DNA from: Ktedonosporobacter rubrisoli
GTDB taxonomy: Bacteria > Chloroflexota > Ktedonobacteria > Ktedonobacterales > Ktedonobacteraceae
Direction: 5' to 3'
Length of the DNA stretch: 64,000 bases
Assembly (NCBI RefSeq): GCF_004208415.1
Contig: NZ_CP035758.1
Location: 5,146,001-5,210,000, forward strand
A program made the translations under genes and the position numbers. Positions within the stretch are counted from its first letter, which is position 1; every line of letters begins with the position of its first letter. Shown here in pieces: positions 1 through 8,546 of this stretch. The notes under the pieces are model-generated. The model had not been told where the DNA came from. It worked only from the letters and a program-made list of their open reading frames with translations, and did not search any database.

Positions 1-728
1 GCTACATTCTTGCTTATTTGCGCAGGCCCTCTACTCGCTTCTGCCACGTCCTCATATGACCAGGCTGGCTCAGATGGTGCATCCTGAACGCTTGCATCTG
101 GGTCCGAGGATGGCATAGGTAATGTAGGATCATTCACTGAGACCATATTCTGCGGACCTACGAGTACGGGAGGCGGAGTGGTTTGCAATTCGGGGATGGC
201 ATTAGCAAACGGCAAGACTGGCGGTGCAGCCATCTGCTGAGTCGGCTCATTGCTTATCTCCGTCGCCTGATTCGTCTCTTGACGCTCCACAGCAGATTCC
301 TGTTCCTCTCGATCCGCATTCTGACTGATAATCCTCTGCTCTGTTAGCTCCTCGTCCGTATGTGCGCTACTCCGGTCCTTATTGTCTTGCTGAGGAGCCG
401 AGACTTGCACGGTCGGGACTTCATCAATTGCGAGCTCGCTCTGGGCCTTTAAGCTTACCGGCGTTACGGACACACGCTCGGTTGGTGCATCCTCCTCGGC
501 CTGAGCCGCTGCCTGTACTGGTCCTACCTGCTCCGCTGTTTCATCATCCTCCGCCTGCATCAGCGCTTTTAAGGGCCGTGGAGCAACTTGTTTTGTTGGC
601 TCCCCGTCAAGCGACGCGCCTTCTGGCTCTTCATGGTGTAAAATCTGATCTTCTCTATCTGTCAGTTGGGATGATAGTGTATTCTCGGGCATATATGTCA
701 ATGTTATGCCACGTATGTGAGATTTCAT
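1..728 (-). CDS. Partial low-complexity Pro/Gln/Glu-rich protein (N-terminal 242 residues)
   Basis: The minus strand is open from an ATG at 728 to the window edge, so the 3' end lies outside. A good ribosome binding site (AAAGGAG) sits about 10 nt upstream of this ATG. The visible protein begins MKSHIRGITLTYMPEN and is then rich in Glu, Gln, Ala, Pro, Ser and Thr, with many acidic and PxxP-like stretches. It has no signal peptide, membrane segment or recognisable fold, so this part is probably disordered. A folded domain may follow outside the window. I do not recognise the family. Confidence 0.65.
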   Translation of the reverse strand, partial: MKSHIRGITLTYMPENTLSSQLTDREDQILHHEEPEGASLDGEPTKQVAPRPLKALMQAEDDETAEQVGPVQAAAQAEEDAPTERVSVTPVSLKAQSELAIDEVPTVQVSAPQQDNKDRSSAHTDEELTEQRIISQNADREEQESAVERQETNQATEISNEPTQQMAAPPVLPFANAIPELQTTPPPVLVGPQNMVSVNDPTLPMPSSDPDASVQDAPSEPAWSYEDVAEASRGPAQISKNV

Positions 729-1389
729 AACCAAATAGCTCCTTTGCCACCAGGCTTTAAGCGCGCATTTCCCAATCTACAATCCTTAGTAGCATCTTTT
801 ATAGGTACTATTGTTATACGACTTAATTCGCTCAGGCGATACATTATCCTCTTCGCACGCAATAGCATGTCCATTGATAGATCAGGCGCTTATTATTTTC
901 AAAGCTGGCTCATCTGCTCCTTTCTGAGCAGGGAAGGAAGATGCGCATCTCTCAGGACCCCTCACGTGTTTTCTCGCCTCCCTGCTCTTTGCCAATGGCC
1001 CACGCTTTGCAGCCCATAGCAAGCAGTGGACTTCAGCCAACCTGTTGGCACTGGAAAGCATCTCGCTCTGTTGTATCTATTTTTATATCTTACATCTACA
1101 GTTCGTTTTCAATAGTCCATACCCCCGATGATACTATTTTAGTTAGTTAGTGGCATATAAAATATTTTTATGTTTTACCTATTTTACTCTTCTTGACAGT
1201 TAGTAGTATTTTACTATATAGTGCTGATAGGGATGGCAAGGAACATGAAGTAACAAAAACTGCGCAACTTCAAGGAACACTGGCTCTTGTTGAGAGGCTT
1301 TGCCTCGTCTGGCATGATCTTATCTCTGGAGGCTACTCTTGTCTAACCGGGTAACACATCTGCCCTATGGAGAAGAAGGAGAGACACAC
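729..1389. other. Intergenic region, 660 bp, with a candidate promoter
   Basis: The region lies between two divergent genes and is A+T-rich. Short open frames here overlap in several frames and lack ribosome binding sites. It holds a candidate promoter (separate entry) and a small perfect hairpin, GAGGC-TTT-GCCTC, at 1294-1306. Nothing else can be supported. Confidence 0.6.
1193..1222 (+). promoter_or_regulatory. Candidate sigma-70-type promoter for the methyltransferase
   Basis: TTGACA at 1193-1198 is followed by TATATA at 1215-1220 or TATAGT at 1217-1222, giving a spacer of 16 or 18. The element TAGTA-TTT-TACTA between the boxes is an inverted repeat and could be an operator. The gene starts about 170 nt downstream. 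Confidence 0.5.
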
Positions 1390-2025
1390 ATGACATCAGT
1401 TTCATTTGACCACATGGCACAGGCATATGATACTCTACGTGGCTATCCCCAAGAGGTCTCCCAGCGCATCGCCGAGACGGTTGATCAACTGGCAGCTGGA
1501 AATGCCCAGACGCGTTTTCTTGAGGTAGGCGTGGGAACTGGACGCGTGGCTGTTCCACTGGCTCAACGTGGGCGCCGGTATACTGGCATCGATATCTCAG
1601 CGAACATGCTCAAGAAGCTTGAGGAGAAGTTGCACACGACGGGCTGGAAGGAGACGCCATTGGCCTGGGGAATGGTGTCAGATGAAGATACGGCACGCAA
1701 ACTCGCGGTGAGGCGCTTCCTCTATGAGCAGAAGCGGGGAAGTTTACGCTTCCTGGAAGCGGATATGACGGCCCTTCCTTTTCACGATCAGTCATTTGAT
1801 GTGGTGATTGCTGTGCATGTCTTTCACTTAGTCTCCAATTGGCAGCAAGCACTCCAGGAAATTATGCGCGTCCTGCGGCCAGGAGGCATCTTCATCCGCT
1901 ATTGGAACGCACAGTGGGAAAACCATTGGAAGCCTGGGTATGCTGACATCAGGGCGTATGGAGCGCTATTGTCGAAGAACTTGGCGGCAGCACTCAGATG
2001 CCAGGTGTCACAGATCAAGAAGTGA
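1390..2025 (+). CDS. Class I SAM-dependent methyltransferase, frameshifted
   Basis: The protein has the Rossmann methyltransferase pattern: FDHMAQAYDTLRGYP at the N-terminus, motif I FLEVGVGTGRVAVPLA, the acidic motif II YTGIDIS, an LEADMTALPF segment, and IMRVLRPGGIF. It probably methylates a small molecule; the substrate cannot be read. I chose ATG 1390 because AAGGAG lies 8 nt upstream and homologues start near SFDHMAQ; a TTG at 1339 with its own GGAG is an alternative. After about position 1960 the frame ends in a non-homologous tail and stops at 2025, while the expected C-terminal part continues in another frame. The gene is therefore disrupted by one missing base near 1960-1967, or there is a sequencing error. 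Confidence 0.8.
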   Translation: MTSVSFDHMAQAYDTLRGYPQEVSQRIAETVDQLAAGNAQTRFLEVGVGTGRVAVPLAQRGRRYTGIDISANMLKKLEEKLHTTGWKETPLAWGMVSDEDTARKLAVRRFLYEQKRGSLRFLEADMTALPFHDQSFDVVIAVHVFHLVSNWQQALQEIMRVLRPGGIFIRYWNAQWENHWKPGYADIRAYGALLSKNLAAALRCQVSQIKK

Positions 2026-2285
2026 CGTTATGGCTGCAGCAACACGGTTTCGAGACAGAGATCAGAGAGATGTTCACATGGGAGCAGCCAATCACGCCGC
2101 AAACGCACTTCAACAGTATCATTCATTACCAGGCGACCAGTCCATGGTCCGTCTCTGATGAGATATTCGCCCTCTCGCTGCAACGTCTCGAAAAGTGGAT
2201 GCATGACCACTTTGGCAACAAGATCAATGATTCGTTTCTCGAAAAAGAGCAGCTCATTTTGAGTAAAACACGCAAACCTTCTTAG
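1968..2285 (+). pseudogene. C-terminal part of the same methyltransferase in the shifted frame
   Basis: Read one frame over, the sequence from about 1968 continues the methyltransferase as IVEELGGSTQMPGVTDQE and ends at TAG 2283-2285. It includes the helical region around LQQHGFETEI typical of the end of this family. Joining it to the upstream part with one added base in the GGAGCGCTATTG segment gives a protein of about 298 residues. It has no ribosome binding site of its own and is not likely to be a separate gene. Confidence 0.7.
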
Positions 2286-2300
2286 ACCATCAAGAAGTGG

Positions 2301-2336
2301 GTGAGTGGCTCTTTTTGTGCAAGAGGAACCACTCAC
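2301..2336. terminator. Hairpin between convergent genes, possible bidirectional terminator
   Basis: GTGAGTGG at 2301-2308 pairs perfectly with CCACTCAC at 2329-2336 around a 20-nt loop. It lies 15 bp after the methyltransferase stop and before the end of the convergent binding-protein gene. A classic U-run is weak. Confidence 0.5.
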
Positions 2337-2391
2337 TCCATTCTCTGCGAGGCGCTGATCCAATCGTTTCATTTCCTCTCAGGGGAAGGCA

Positions 2392-3474
2392 TTATGCTGA
2401 ACCGGGCAAACCGCTCAAGGCCTTAGTAATCGTGTCAGTTGCTACCAGCGATTGATAAGGAAGGGCTATCGCGATCAGGCCTGCTTTCACGTGAAACTGA
2501 TTCGCGGTAGTATACGCCTGCTGGCTGATCTGAGGACTTTGTGGTAATCCTGGCAAGCAGGCCTGAAAAATCGCCGCAGTCATTTCCTGATTCTGCTTGA
2601 GATACTTTCCTAAGAGCGCCTTCGCCTGGGTGGGATTCTGGTGAATCCATTTCTCTGCCTGGGCCAGCCCTCGAATGAAGGCCTGTACAGCTTTGGGCTT
2701 GGCATCAAGCGTTTGCTGCCTAGCAAAGAGCACTCCATAGAGTTGTCCTTGCATCTCTGGAACATCCCCACGAGCCGGGCTAATAAATATGTCACCGATG
2801 CCCTGAGCCTCGGCTTCCTGTCCGACAGGCACAGGAAAGGCGAGCGCATCCACACGCCCCTGGGCCAGGGCTCCCAGCCCTGTAGCTGGATTGTTGCCTC
2901 CCAGGCTCACTTTAGTGACATCACGTAAGGCATCAAGCCCCTGTTGCCTTAACAGAAAGGTCACCAGCGCATCATTGGTGCTTCCCGGTGAGGAAATGCC
3001 TATCTTCTTCCCGACGAGCGCTTGCACCTTTTCAGCGAGGGAACTACTAGCTGACAGATGGGTTTGCCGTTCAAATTGTTTACTCACGATTATATCCAAC
3101 AGAAAGGCATCGGCAAAGGTTCCCACTATTTTGATGTAAGAATCGACCCTGGAAAGGGTAAATGCATCTGTTACCGAGCCAGCCGCGACGTCAATGCTGT
3201 TCGACTCAAGCGCGGCCGTCAACTTTGGACCTGTTCCGAGCAAAGAAGGAGGAGATGGATCGAGCGTTACCCCCTCTTTTGTGAAAAATTGTTTCTGCTC
3301 GGCCACATAGAACGGAAAAAAGCTGATCGAATTAGTGTTTTGCGCCACCCTGAGCGTCATGTTGGGGACAGAACCAGATGGGGTGGATGGAGCACCCCCA
3401 CACGCTGCTACGCTCAAAGCAACCATGAGCCAGCAGATTAGCACTAGCCACAGTGATCTCCTAGAAAGATCCAT
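2392..3474 (-). CDS. ABC transporter substrate-binding lipoprotein, NMT1/THI5 (SsuA/TauA) type
   Basis: A 360-residue protein with a type II signal peptide; the lipobox is VAA-C with Cys25, followed by a short GAPSTPSGS linker. The mature part has the NMT1/THI5 pattern: SFFPFYVAEQKQFFTKEG, then GSNSID-like segment ALESNSIDVAAGS and KIGISSPGSTNDALV. This family binds nitrate, sulfonate, thiamine precursor or similar ligands for an ABC importer. No permease or ATPase gene is adjacent, so it either works with components encoded elsewhere or is an orphan receptor. The ribosome binding site is weak. The ligand is unknown. Confidence 0.85.
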   Translation of the reverse strand: MDLSRRSLWLVLICWLMVALSVAACGGAPSTPSGSVPNMTLRVAQNTNSISFFPFYVAEQKQFFTKEGVTLDPSPPSLLGTGPKLTAALESNSIDVAAGSVTDAFTLSRVDSYIKIVGTFADAFLLDIIVSKQFERQTHLSASSSLAEKVQALVGKKIGISSPGSTNDALVTFLLRQQGLDALRDVTKVSLGGNNPATGLGALAQGRVDALAFPVPVGQEAEAQGIGDIFISPARGDVPEMQGQLYGVLFARQQTLDAKPKAVQAFIRGLAQAEKWIHQNPTQAKALLGKYLKQNQEMTAAIFQACLPGLPQSPQISQQAYTTANQFHVKAGLIAIALPYQSLVATDTITKALSGLPGSA

Positions 3475-4008
3475 TGCATATTCTCGCTTTCTCTAGAAGC
3501 GTACAATAGAGGCCTGCGTATGAAGAGAATCCGTTGCATTCCCTCAACATATTGGATTTTCTCAGGTTGCCAATAGTTACTGCTTCGTTCATCTCAGCAA
3601 CACAGGTATAATCATGATGCGTTTGCCATTCTATGCCTAAATTGCTGCTGCGCATGTAAAATAGCATATACAGATCTACAACAAATAAGAGCAGAGCGAA
3701 ACGCCTATCTCCCATTTATGCTAAAGAACTAAAATAGTATGTCCTTCAATTAGAAAATGCTATTTTGCTTCTTGCTGAGAATAACATTTTTATCTCACTT
3801 CTGTCAATTTTGGCATTTAAAATATGGTATAAAAGCAAAAAGTTTCTTTCAGGACAAGCCGTTACTGGTGAATACAGCAAGCGATTTAATGCAGTTCATT
3901 TGTATTCATTACAGCGCCCTCTAACCAGGTGGGAAGAGATTCTTCGATCTTCTACTTTCGCTTGCTCCGGTAGCCCCCAATTGCCGAAGCATAATAGGGG
4001 GCCGTACA
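3475..4008. other. Intergenic region, 530 bp
   Basis: A+T-rich spacer between two minus-strand genes. Short open frames here have no ribosome binding site or protein-like composition. Near its right end is the GCCCCC/GGGGGC hairpin listed separately. Otherwise I see nothing. Confidence 0.5.
3973..4002 (-). terminator. Hairpin just after the 4009-4806 gene
   Basis: GCCCCC at 3973-3978 and GGGGGC at 3997-4002 form a strong stem seven bases past the stop codon of the minus-strand gene. There is no U-run, so it may stabilise the 3' end or act as a weak terminator. Confidence 0.4.
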
Positions 4009-4806
4009 CTACAGGCCCGAGCGGCGAAAAGCAACGACGCAGCGTGCATATAGTACGCCGCAGAATGTTCGGGTCTGGATGTCGGTTATTGCTGCGTTGA
4101 GCAAGCGATCATATCTCTCAGGAGTGGTCACGCCGCTTTGCAAGACAAAGGGGCGCGCCTCTACAGCCAGATCATATATGCAAAGCAGAAAAGGTTCGTG
4201 CAACTTTGTGCCGGCAGAGATATCGATTATGCGCGCAGTATCATAGCAAACATGATATCCAAGGTCGGACAGCCAGCTGGCCATCATGGGGATAATGCCC
4301 AGTCCTTCGGCAGGAGAAGAGGCGCGTCCGCTACGCTGTAAGACCTGTACAAATAGCGCGCGCAGCTCTTCGCAAGGATAGCTATTGGTCATGGGTAGCT
4401 CGACTTCACTCCAGACAATATAGCGAGTCACTTTGCCTGGCTCGTGTACATCTTTTCTTTTGTTTTGGAGGGACGAGCATACTGAAAAAGAGGGACTGCC
4501 AGCAGTCTCTTGGGCTCCGCGAAGAGGAGACTGAAAGAGAGGTGGCTGAAAGAGAGGAGACTGAAAGTACATTTCATCCAGCAATTTGTACAAATAGCGG
4601 ATACGCACGAAATCCAGGATCGAAAGATTATTCTCGTCGGCCTGGGCCGGTTCAGTTCCTCCGCGAAGGTCACTGCATTCTGGCCGGTACAACGAAAATT
4701 CATTCCCGTTCTCGATAGGTAAAGCGGGAGCGACATTTCTATAAAAAGCGATTTCTATCTCACCCTCGTCCAATCGAGGCATCTTGTTATGCAAGTTTTC
4801 CAACAT
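4009..4806 (-). CDS. Hypothetical protein with an FQSPL/FQPPL repeat
   Basis: A 265-residue protein I do not recognise. A GGAGGG ribosome binding site lies 10 nt before ATG 4806; a GTG at 4812 is only 4 nt away and less likely. Residues near 85-97 hold a short repeat, FQSPLFQPPLFQSPL, encoded by near-identical 15-bp units. The C-terminal half has a compact, alpha/beta-like composition with ELRALFVQVLQRSG and LGYHVCYDTARIIDIS. No signal peptide or membrane segment is seen. It sits 40 bp downstream of the 4848-5243 gene on the same strand and is probably cotranscribed. Confidence 0.6.
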   Translation of the reverse strand: MLENLHNKMPRLDEGEIEIAFYRNVAPALPIENGNEFSLYRPECSDLRGGTEPAQADENNLSILDFVRIRYLYKLLDEMYFQSPLFQPPLFQSPLRGAQETAGSPSFSVCSSLQNKRKDVHEPGKVTRYIVWSEVELPMTNSYPCEELRALFVQVLQRSGRASSPAEGLGIIPMMASWLSDLGYHVCYDTARIIDISAGTKLHEPFLLCIYDLAVEARPFVLQSGVTTPERYDRLLNAAITDIQTRTFCGVLYARCVVAFRRSGL

Positions 4807-4847
4807 TATCACTTAACCCTCCAAACTTCCAAACTTCCTTTTACCTT

Positions 4848-5243
4848 TTAGCAAATTGACATAGCGATGTCCGTCTGAGCAAATGAGCGGCTAGCAGATG
4901 AGGAATAACGACGCGTTGGAGCTGCATATATCAATATCTGGCTTGCGCCTTTTTGCTGCTTGCCGAAGAGCTTATAGACATGTATCAGCTGCATATTCAG
5001 GCTCAAGTTAAAGCCGGCAACCTCCTCTGATGTACAAGGCACATCCAGCGAACAGGTCCGTTCTGCTCTATATTGCTGGATAGCATAATAGGTCCGCAGC
5101 AGGACATTTATAGCCGCTTTACGCCATCTGGCTGGTTGCTCTTGCTGGCTGGCATTACTAAGCTGGGAGTCTTGTGCATTCTGAGTTGCATAACGAGAAT
5201 TTGACTTTCGTTTGAGGCCGGGCGCGCCGAAGATTGTTTGCAT
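4848..5243 (-). CDS. Hypothetical protein upstream of the FQSPL-repeat protein
   Basis: A 131-residue protein starting MQTIFGAPGLKRKSN. AGGAGAAGG lies just before ATG 5243, and this site is itself inside a longer frame from 5264, so 5243 is the better start. It has a polar N-terminus and a helical centre (RWRKAAINVLLRTYYAIQQY). There are no known motifs. It probably forms a two-gene operon with the next gene. Confidence 0.5.
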   Translation of the reverse strand: MQTIFGAPGLKRKSNSRYATQNAQDSQLSNASQQEQPARWRKAAINVLLRTYYAIQQYRAERTCSLDVPCTSEEVAGFNLSLNMQLIHVYKLFGKQQKGASQILIYAAPTRRYSSSASRSFAQTDIAMSIC

Positions 5244-5393
5244 GAGGTTTCCTTCTCCTAACATTCCACTTAAGACTACAGAAATGCTCCTTCAGAGCAA
5301 GGCAAAAACTTCCGATAGGAGCAGTATAGCATATAAACCGCTCATTTTCAATTAATCTATCGGTTACAAACTATTAATTTTTTATTGTCACGC

Positions 5394-5421
5394 TTGATAA
5401 AATTTACTTTACCACTAATTT
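5394..5421 (+). promoter_or_regulatory. Candidate promoter for the HTH/ABM-like protein
   Basis: TTGATA at 5394-5399 and TAATTT at 5416-5421 with a 16-bp spacer. The expected transcription start is only about 10 nt before the first ATG, and no ribosome binding site is seen, so the mRNA may have almost no leader. Confidence 0.4.
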
Positions 5422-5437
5422 GGATTTTCACTAGACT

Positions 5438-5992
5438 ATGTTTATGGCAGAAAACGAAGATCTCCTTGAGATAGCCATCCCTGGCCATGTCTCAGCACAA
5501 AAAGCAGCTCAAATATTAGGTGTCTCGGCTGATAGGATCTATAAATATATTCAAGATGGCAGATTGCATTCGAGGCAGGTCGGTCACCTACATATGATTC
5601 CGATAGAGGATGTAGAGGCTTTCCAACGCCAGCCCTCCGGTCGTGTGCGCAAGCAGCCACCCGCCTGGCGCCTCTATCGCAGCAACATTCAGCTTGGTTC
5701 TACCGCCATTCGTGTGCAGATCCGTCCCGGCCAGCAAGAAGCCTTCCAAGAAAAGCTCAAGGCCTTGCTTGAACAGCAAGCCCATCTCTTAACCGGCTCC
5801 ATCCAGCGCTATATTTTTGAGGATGAGGACGCGCCCGCTAGCGTGCAGATCTGGCTCGTCTGGAAAAGCAACGAGCTGCCTGATACCGCAACCCATGAAC
5901 AAGAGCTCGCTGCTTTGCAAGCTGAGCTGGCCGACGTTCTGGACTGGGACACTGCTCAATTCAGCCATCTGCACGGCTTGCTCTATACTTGA
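5438..5992 (+). CDS. Excisionase-type helix-turn-helix protein with C-terminal ABM-like domain
   Basis: 184 residues. Residues about 15-62 form a MerR-like/excisionase helix-turn-helix (VSAQKAAQILGVSADRIYKYIQDGRLHS followed by the wing HLHMIPIEDVEAF). Residues about 85-184 look like a dimeric alpha/beta-barrel domain of the antibiotic-biosynthesis-monooxygenase kind (VQIRPGQQEAFQEKLKALLEQ ... WLVWKSNELPD). The pairing suggests a ligand- or redox-sensing DNA-binding regulator, but that is inference. The first ATG (5438) or the one at 5444 may be used; neither has a Shine-Dalgarno sequence. Confidence 0.7.
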   Translation: MFMAENEDLLEIAIPGHVSAQKAAQILGVSADRIYKYIQDGRLHSRQVGHLHMIPIEDVEAFQRQPSGRVRKQPPAWRLYRSNIQLGSTAIRVQIRPGQQEAFQEKLKALLEQQAHLLTGSIQRYIFEDEDAPASVQIWLVWKSNELPDTATHEQELAALQAELADVLDWDTAQFSHLHGLLYT

Positions 5993-6114
5993 GGAACCGA
6001 ACGTGCAGTGAGCTTAATACGCAAGGATTGGCCGCTACTTACGAAGGAGCAGCGGCGATTAACTTTCTTGACAAGAGAGCCCGAAGACTCCTGAGCGCAG
6101 ACGATCCTCGGTTC

Positions 6115-7521
6115 CTATTGTTTAGTTGTATACCAGTCTGTGGTAGTCAAACCGGGATAGCTGATAGTCTTCTTTAGCAGATCGCCTGGAGGTCCTGGGA
6201 ATTGCTTCACTGGCCGCCCTTGTTCCGCCAATAACATCGTATCGTGCCAGATAACGGCGGCACCATCCACTCCTGTAATGTTAACCATCGGAGCGTAATC
6301 ATTATTTCCTACCCATACTCCCGTCAGGAAATCGCTAGTATAACCAATTGTCAGGCTATCCCTAAATGTATTAACATAGCTGCTCTTAGCAGCGGCTGGA
6401 TACACTATACCCGGTTTACCGGCCTCACATTGATCTTTATCAGCCGTATACAGCAGGAGCGGACTACATAAACCAAACTCGCTAGAACGCGCCTGATTAT
6501 CGCTTAACACATCGGTCATCATAAAAGCCGTCTCGGGCCGCATAGCAGGGGTACCCTGATTTGTAGCCTCATATAGAACGCTTCCATTGGCATGCACCAC
6601 TTTTGCAATCGCGTGAGGCCGCACATACATTCCGCCATTAGCCATAGTACCATAAGCCCCCGTCATATCAAGTAAAGGCAACTCAGTTGTACCCAAGGCC
6701 AGGCTATATCCCCGATCAAGCGCCGGTATTTTTATGCCTAAAGCTGACATCTTCTTCATAAATGGATCGATGCCCACTTTATCCAGCAATTTAACCGCTG
6801 GAATGTTGTAATTATTCTGCAAAGCAGAGCGATAAGAGACAATTCCATGATACTTGTGATCATAGTTTACAGGCGAATAAGGAGGCGAACCAAGCGCAAT
6901 CGGGCTATCATTGACAACTTCTCCAGGGCTCATACCTTGATCAAAAGCTGCAGCATAAACCAGAGGCCTGAAGGTTGAGCCGGACTGGCGCTTAGCTTGT
7001 GTGACCACATCATAATTTGCATCGCTGGAACTATCGATATTTTTAAGAAAGGTGCGGATCGAGCTATCATGGGGGTCAAGAATAACAATAGCCGCGTTAG
7101 TCACATTATGTGAATCTTTTATTTTCTTGATATAGCTCCGAGCGTGCTGGATGGCCTGCTTATTAAGATTTATATCGAGGGTAGTGGTAACAATTAAACC
7201 GGAGTCCAGAAGGGCTGAGGGCTTCATCTGCACAACGTTTACTAATTCTTGCAGGGCATATGTAATAAAATCTGCGCTATCCTGATTCTGTTTCAGACAA
7301 TCTTGTTGCTGCTGGACATTTCCTATCAGACAAATAAGTCTGCCAGCTTTATCATACAGCTGTAAATGTCCTTTTTCAGCCTGTAGAGATTGCTGCTCTT
7401 TGGGAGCAGACAAGCCACCATACACGCAAGCGCTTAAGATACAGGAGAGCAGCAGGAGAATGCCGCTTAGCCTGGATAGGCTTAACAGCCTATTTCTAGT
7501 AATGTACATAGAACGTTGCAT
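6115..7521 (-). CDS. Lipoprotein homologue of PBP transpeptidase with all catalytic motifs lost
   Basis: 468 residues. An N-terminal type II signal peptide has lipobox LSA-C (Cys32). Residues about 85-130 match the linker before the transpeptidase domain of class A PBPs (LVTTTLD-like segment at 110-115). There is no glycosyltransferase domain. The transpeptidase fold is clear (FRPLVYAAAFDQG, NIPAVKLLDKVG, DMTGAYGTMANGG, FLTGVWVGNND). The active-site residues are changed: SxxK is STFR (Ser182, Arg185), SxN is NYN (237-239), and KTG is KSS (379-381). It is therefore unlikely to be a working transpeptidase and may be a membrane-anchored cell-wall-binding or regulatory pseudoenzyme. The ribosome binding site AGGAAAGGA is close to ATG 7521; ATG 7509 is an alternative. 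Confidence 0.85.
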   Translation of the reverse strand: MQRSMYITRNRLLSLSRLSGILLLLSCILSACVYGGLSAPKEQQSLQAEKGHLQLYDKAGRLICLIGNVQQQQDCLKQNQDSADFITYALQELVNVVQMKPSALLDSGLIVTTTLDINLNKQAIQHARSYIKKIKDSHNVTNAAIVILDPHDSSIRTFLKNIDSSSDANYDVVTQAKRQSGSTFRPLVYAAAFDQGMSPGEVVNDSPIALGSPPYSPVNYDHKYHGIVSYRSALQNNYNIPAVKLLDKVGIDPFMKKMSALGIKIPALDRGYSLALGTTELPLLDMTGAYGTMANGGMYVRPHAIAKVVHANGSVLYEATNQGTPAMRPETAFMMTDVLSDNQARSSEFGLCSPLLLYTADKDQCEAGKPGIVYPAAAKSSYVNTFRDSLTIGYTSDFLTGVWVGNNDYAPMVNITGVDGAAVIWHDTMLLAEQGRPVKQFPGPPGDLLKKTISYPGLTTTDWYTTKQ

Positions 7522-7741
7522 TCCTTTCCTGATAATGCTTCATCGTATCGGATCTGTAGTATAACAATCGCCAGAGAAGCATAAACATTTCTTCTTGGGA
7601 GCTAATTTATCCTTTTGGGCTAGTTCACAACATAGAGAAGCGTTTGCCCAAAAGAAAAGTAACTGCCTCCAATTCTCCTGTATCTCGCTATTATATATCT
7701 CTCATGTCCGGAAATGCTCAGATAGGAGAGACAATCTATAT

Positions 7742-8338
7742 TTACGGAGCTGTGATGCCAATGCGCCGCGCGATAGCTGGGTCAGGCTGGTAGATACGTT
7801 CTGTGGGCAGAAAACCTTTAGCCTTCGCTTCCTGGCCCTGCTGCAATAAGCCATAAATCTTTCTCGCTAGAGGAGTATAATCACAAATCTCGCAGGTCCA
7901 CTCATTGACATATTTATCAACTATATGGCGACTCAGGCCCACCTGAATGCTTCTTATGGGCAAGCTTTTTCCGCGTATCGTTTTTTCCGGGTCCCACTGC
8001 ACACGGACCGGGGCTTGCTTAAGCTGTAAGCGCCAATCCTCAGAATCGACATAGAGCCGCGCATCTGGCGATGTTAAAACTGCCTGCCCCAACGCCTCTT
8101 CCCATCCCTCACGCGTAATGCGAACAGCAAGGATCATTTCTTGATCCGCTTTTAAGCCCCAGTTGCTTCTCTCCATTAGCCACAAGAAGGATGGTTTGAT
8201 CCAGGTCATGCGGTTTAACGAGAATGGGGCCACGAAGCGCTGATTTTTCAGGGCGGGCAAAGCGATAGCCTTTGCATATGCCTGGTAGACAACAATAGAT
8301 TTGCCATCATAATCAGCGCGGATTTCATATTCCTGCAC
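7742..8338 (-). CDS. DUF4291 family protein
   Basis: 198 residues with hallmark DUF4291 segments: EIRADYDGKSIVVYQAYAK, FVAPFSLNRMTWIKPSFLWL and QEMILAVRITREGWEEAL. The start is a GTG at 8338 with AAGGAGG 7 nt upstream. The biochemical role of the family is not established. It is a single cytoplasmic gene with no obvious partner; the divergent hydrolase gene begins 208 bp away. Confidence 0.85.
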   Translation of the reverse strand: MQEYEIRADYDGKSIVVYQAYAKAIALPALKNQRFVAPFSLNRMTWIKPSFLWLMERSNWGLKADQEMILAVRITREGWEEALGQAVLTSPDARLYVDSEDWRLQLKQAPVRVQWDPEKTIRGKSLPIRSIQVGLSRHIVDKYVNEWTCEICDYTPLARKIYGLLQQGQEAKAKGFLPTERIYQPDPAIARRIGITAP

Positions 8339-8436
8339 AGAATAACCTCCTTAATAAACACAGACCAGAGGCAAAGCCCTCTTCCCTGCTCCACTATGTG
8401 CCTGCCCATTTCCCCTAGAATAACCTAGAAACTCCC

Positions 8437-8497
8437 TTGACAGAGGCAATTTGGTAGGTTATATTTTCACCATGAATGTATGTTCATATATATGAAC
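8437..8497 (+). promoter_or_regulatory. Strong promoter with a 16-bp palindromic operator
   Basis: TTGACA (8437-8442), 17-bp spacer, TATATT (8460-8465) is close to a consensus sigma-70 promoter. About ten bases past the expected start point is a perfect palindrome, GTTCATATATATGAAC, at 8482-8497. Its place suggests repression of the alpha/beta hydrolase by a dimeric regulator not encoded next to it. Confidence 0.7.
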
Positions 8498-8546
8498 GAA
8501 CGATCAATACAAAAAGCTTAGGGATACGAGGTAAGGAAAAGACACT

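Noticed and set aside
717..1150. Two overlapping plus-strand open frames
   Set aside because: No ribosome binding sites, odd composition, and they sit in an A+T-rich divergent spacer.
3461..4100. Open frames in the spacer after the NMT1-type gene
   Set aside because: They overlap real genes at the ends, lack start signals and look unlike proteins.
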